From assembly GCF_024296665.1 (NCBI RefSeq), contig NZ_CP100762.1, forward strand, positions 2,232,001-2,296,000: 64,000 bases of DNA, given 5' to 3'. The translations under genes and the position numbers were made by a program. The DNA is from Salinilacihabitans rarus (lineage in GTDB: Archaea; Halobacteriota; Halobacteria; Halobacteriales; Natrialbaceae). Positions 63,191 through 64,000 of this stretch are shown here, piece after piece. The notes under the pieces are model-generated. The model did no database searches. It saw only the letters and a list, made by a program, of their open reading frames with translations, and was not told where the DNA came from. Numbering within the stretch: position 1 is the stretch's first letter; every line of letters starts with the position of its first letter.

Positions 63191-64000
63191 TCACCGGCGG
63201 AACCGGTCGAACGGCTTCAGGAGGACCGGCCGGTAGTCCTCGTGGGGGTCGTACTTCGCGAACGCCAGACTGTTCGACATCACGCTCACGCTCGAGGTGG
63301 CCATCGCCAGTCCGGCGAGCGCGGGGTTGAGCAGGCCGAGCGAGGCGATGGGGACCAGCGTCGTGTTGTAGACGAGCGCCCAGAAGAGGTTCTGGCGGAC
63401 CTTCGCGAGCGTCGCCTCGGAGATGCGGACGGCCTTGAGCACGTCCGCGGGGTCGTCGCGCATCAGCGTCACGTCGGCGCTCTCGATGGCGACGTCGGTG
63501 CCGGAGCCGATGGCGACGCCGATGGCCGCGGCGGTCAGCGCGGGCGCGTCGTTGACGCCGTCGCCGACCATCATGACGTGGGAGTCCTCCTGGAGCGTCT
63601 CGACGTGGTCGGCCTTGTCCTCGGGCAGCACCTCGGCGCGGACGTTCTCGACGTCGATGCCGACCTCGCGGGCGACCGCCTCGGCCGTGCGCTCGTTGTC
63701 GCCGGTGAGCATCACGACTTCGACGCCGCGCTCGCGCAGCGCCGCCACCGTCCGCTTCGCGCTCTCGCGGACCTCGTCGGCGACGGCGAGGGCGCCCACG
63801 AGGTCGCCGTCGACCGCGACGGGCATCGCCGTCTTCCCCTCGCGTTCGAGGCGTTCGAGCGTCTCCTCGGCGGGATCGGTGTCGATTCCCGCCTCGGAGA
63901 GCAGTTTCCGCCGGCCGATCAGCACGGTTCCGCGGTCGGTCTCGGCGCGGATGCCGTGGCCGGGGACGTTCTCGAACTCGCTGGGCTCGCCGACTTCGAC
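63191..64000 (-). CDS. copA: Copper-type P1B ATPase, C-terminal portion (cut by window edge)
   Basis: The gene runs off the right edge; at least 269 C-terminal residues are present. The visible part begins EFENVPGHGIRAETDRGTVLIGRRKLL, the nucleotide-binding domain with the P1B HP-like GHG region. It continues with MLTGDNERTAEAVAREVGIDVENVRAE and the hinge motif MMVGDGVNDAPALTAAAIGVAIGSGTDVAIESADV. The final two helices include WALVYNTTLVPIASLG and ATSSVSVMSNSLAF, typical of copper transporters of class P1B-1 (MSSS motif region). The phosphorylation loop and the metal-binding CPC lie outside the window. It probably exports Cu+. Confidence 0.9.
   Translation of the reverse strand, partial: VEVGEPSEFENVPGHGIRAETDRGTVLIGRRKLLSEAGIDTDPAEETLERLEREGKTAMPVAVDGDLVGALAVADEVRESAKRTVAALRERGVEVVMLTGDNERTAEAVAREVGIDVENVRAEVLPEDKADHVETLQEDSHVMMVGDGVNDAPALTAAAIGVAIGSGTDVAIESADVTLMRDDPADVLKAVRISEATLAKVRQNLFWALVYNTTLVPIASLGLLNPALAGLAMATSSVSVMSNSLAFAKYDPHEDYRPVLLKPFDRFRR

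Overview
The window is chromosomal DNA of a halophilic archaeon (class Halobacteria). It is very GC-rich (I judge about two thirds or more, not computed) and codes for strongly acidic proteins. It carries archaeal information-processing genes: TFB, RIO1 kinase, Orc1/Cdc6, PCNA, primase large subunit PriL, Hjc and an aIF1/SUI1 protein. It also carries haloarchaeal hallmarks: an NAD+-dependent DNA ligase of bacterial type, a single TatC divergent from a fused double TatC, and a HalOD1 output-domain protein. Many genes have a TATA element centred about 27 bases before the start codon, as expected for leaderless transcripts. I see no rRNA, tRNA, CRISPR array or complete insertion sequence.

Layout. 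1-6.4 kb: a truncated end gene, TFB, a short Tat-signal ORF, RIO1, SBP56-type selenium-binding protein coupled to a [2Fe-2S] ferredoxin, then a low-GC patch with one AlkP/sulfatase-like gene, followed by a second, related ferredoxin. 6.4-14.6 kb: ligA, an ArsA-type ATPase, an ABC transporter pair, a ParB-like-fold protein, a small acidic protein and uvrC. 14.6-19.9 kb: an NhaC-type antiporter, SUI1, a GNAT acetyltransferase, a zinc-ribbon protein, and two putative metal (Mn) exporters of unrelated families. 19.9-26.1 kb: uvrB, a decayed SLC13-type permease, orc1/cdc6 and a HhH-MutS protein. 26.1-31.1 kb: a DUF192 lipoprotein, a SagB-like double nitroreductase, a small membrane protein, an M48 peptidase, an unknown protein and a metallophosphoesterase.

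31.1-41.1 kb: an orphan NIS siderophore synthetase overlapping an FAD protein, a DAO-Rieske oxidoreductase, a membrane protein, larE, and an overlapping nasA-narK pair for nitrate assimilation. 41.2-47.9 kb: tatC and the double tatC, a 58-residue ribbon-helix-helix protein, rlmE, a PemK/MazF toxin-antitoxin module lying between two copies of a 116-bp direct repeat, and pcn. 48-56.3 kb: HalOD1 protein, alpha/beta hydrolase, priL, small membrane and SWIM-finger proteins, acyl-CoA dehydrogenase, UspA, Hjc, CPBP protease and an ArsR-like regulator. 56.4-64 kb: an MFS exporter behind an operator array, ahcY, an acidic secreted protein, a SAH/MTA-type deaminase, an FkbM methyltransferase, SpoIIM, and the C-terminal part of a copper-type P1B ATPase.

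Functional themes. DNA replication and repair are heavily represented (ligA, uvrC, uvrB, orc1/cdc6, HhH-MutS, pcn, priL, hjc). The observations I rate most worth checking are three. First, a shared TTAG-N6-CTAA palindrome precedes both putative Mn exporters. Second, the toxin-antitoxin cassette sits between a duplicated rlmE promoter and 5' end. Third, a phased array of TTCTGTTC/GAACAGAA half-sites lies directly before the TATA box of the MFS exporter. No single locus looks like a fully new multi-gene defence or metabolic system.
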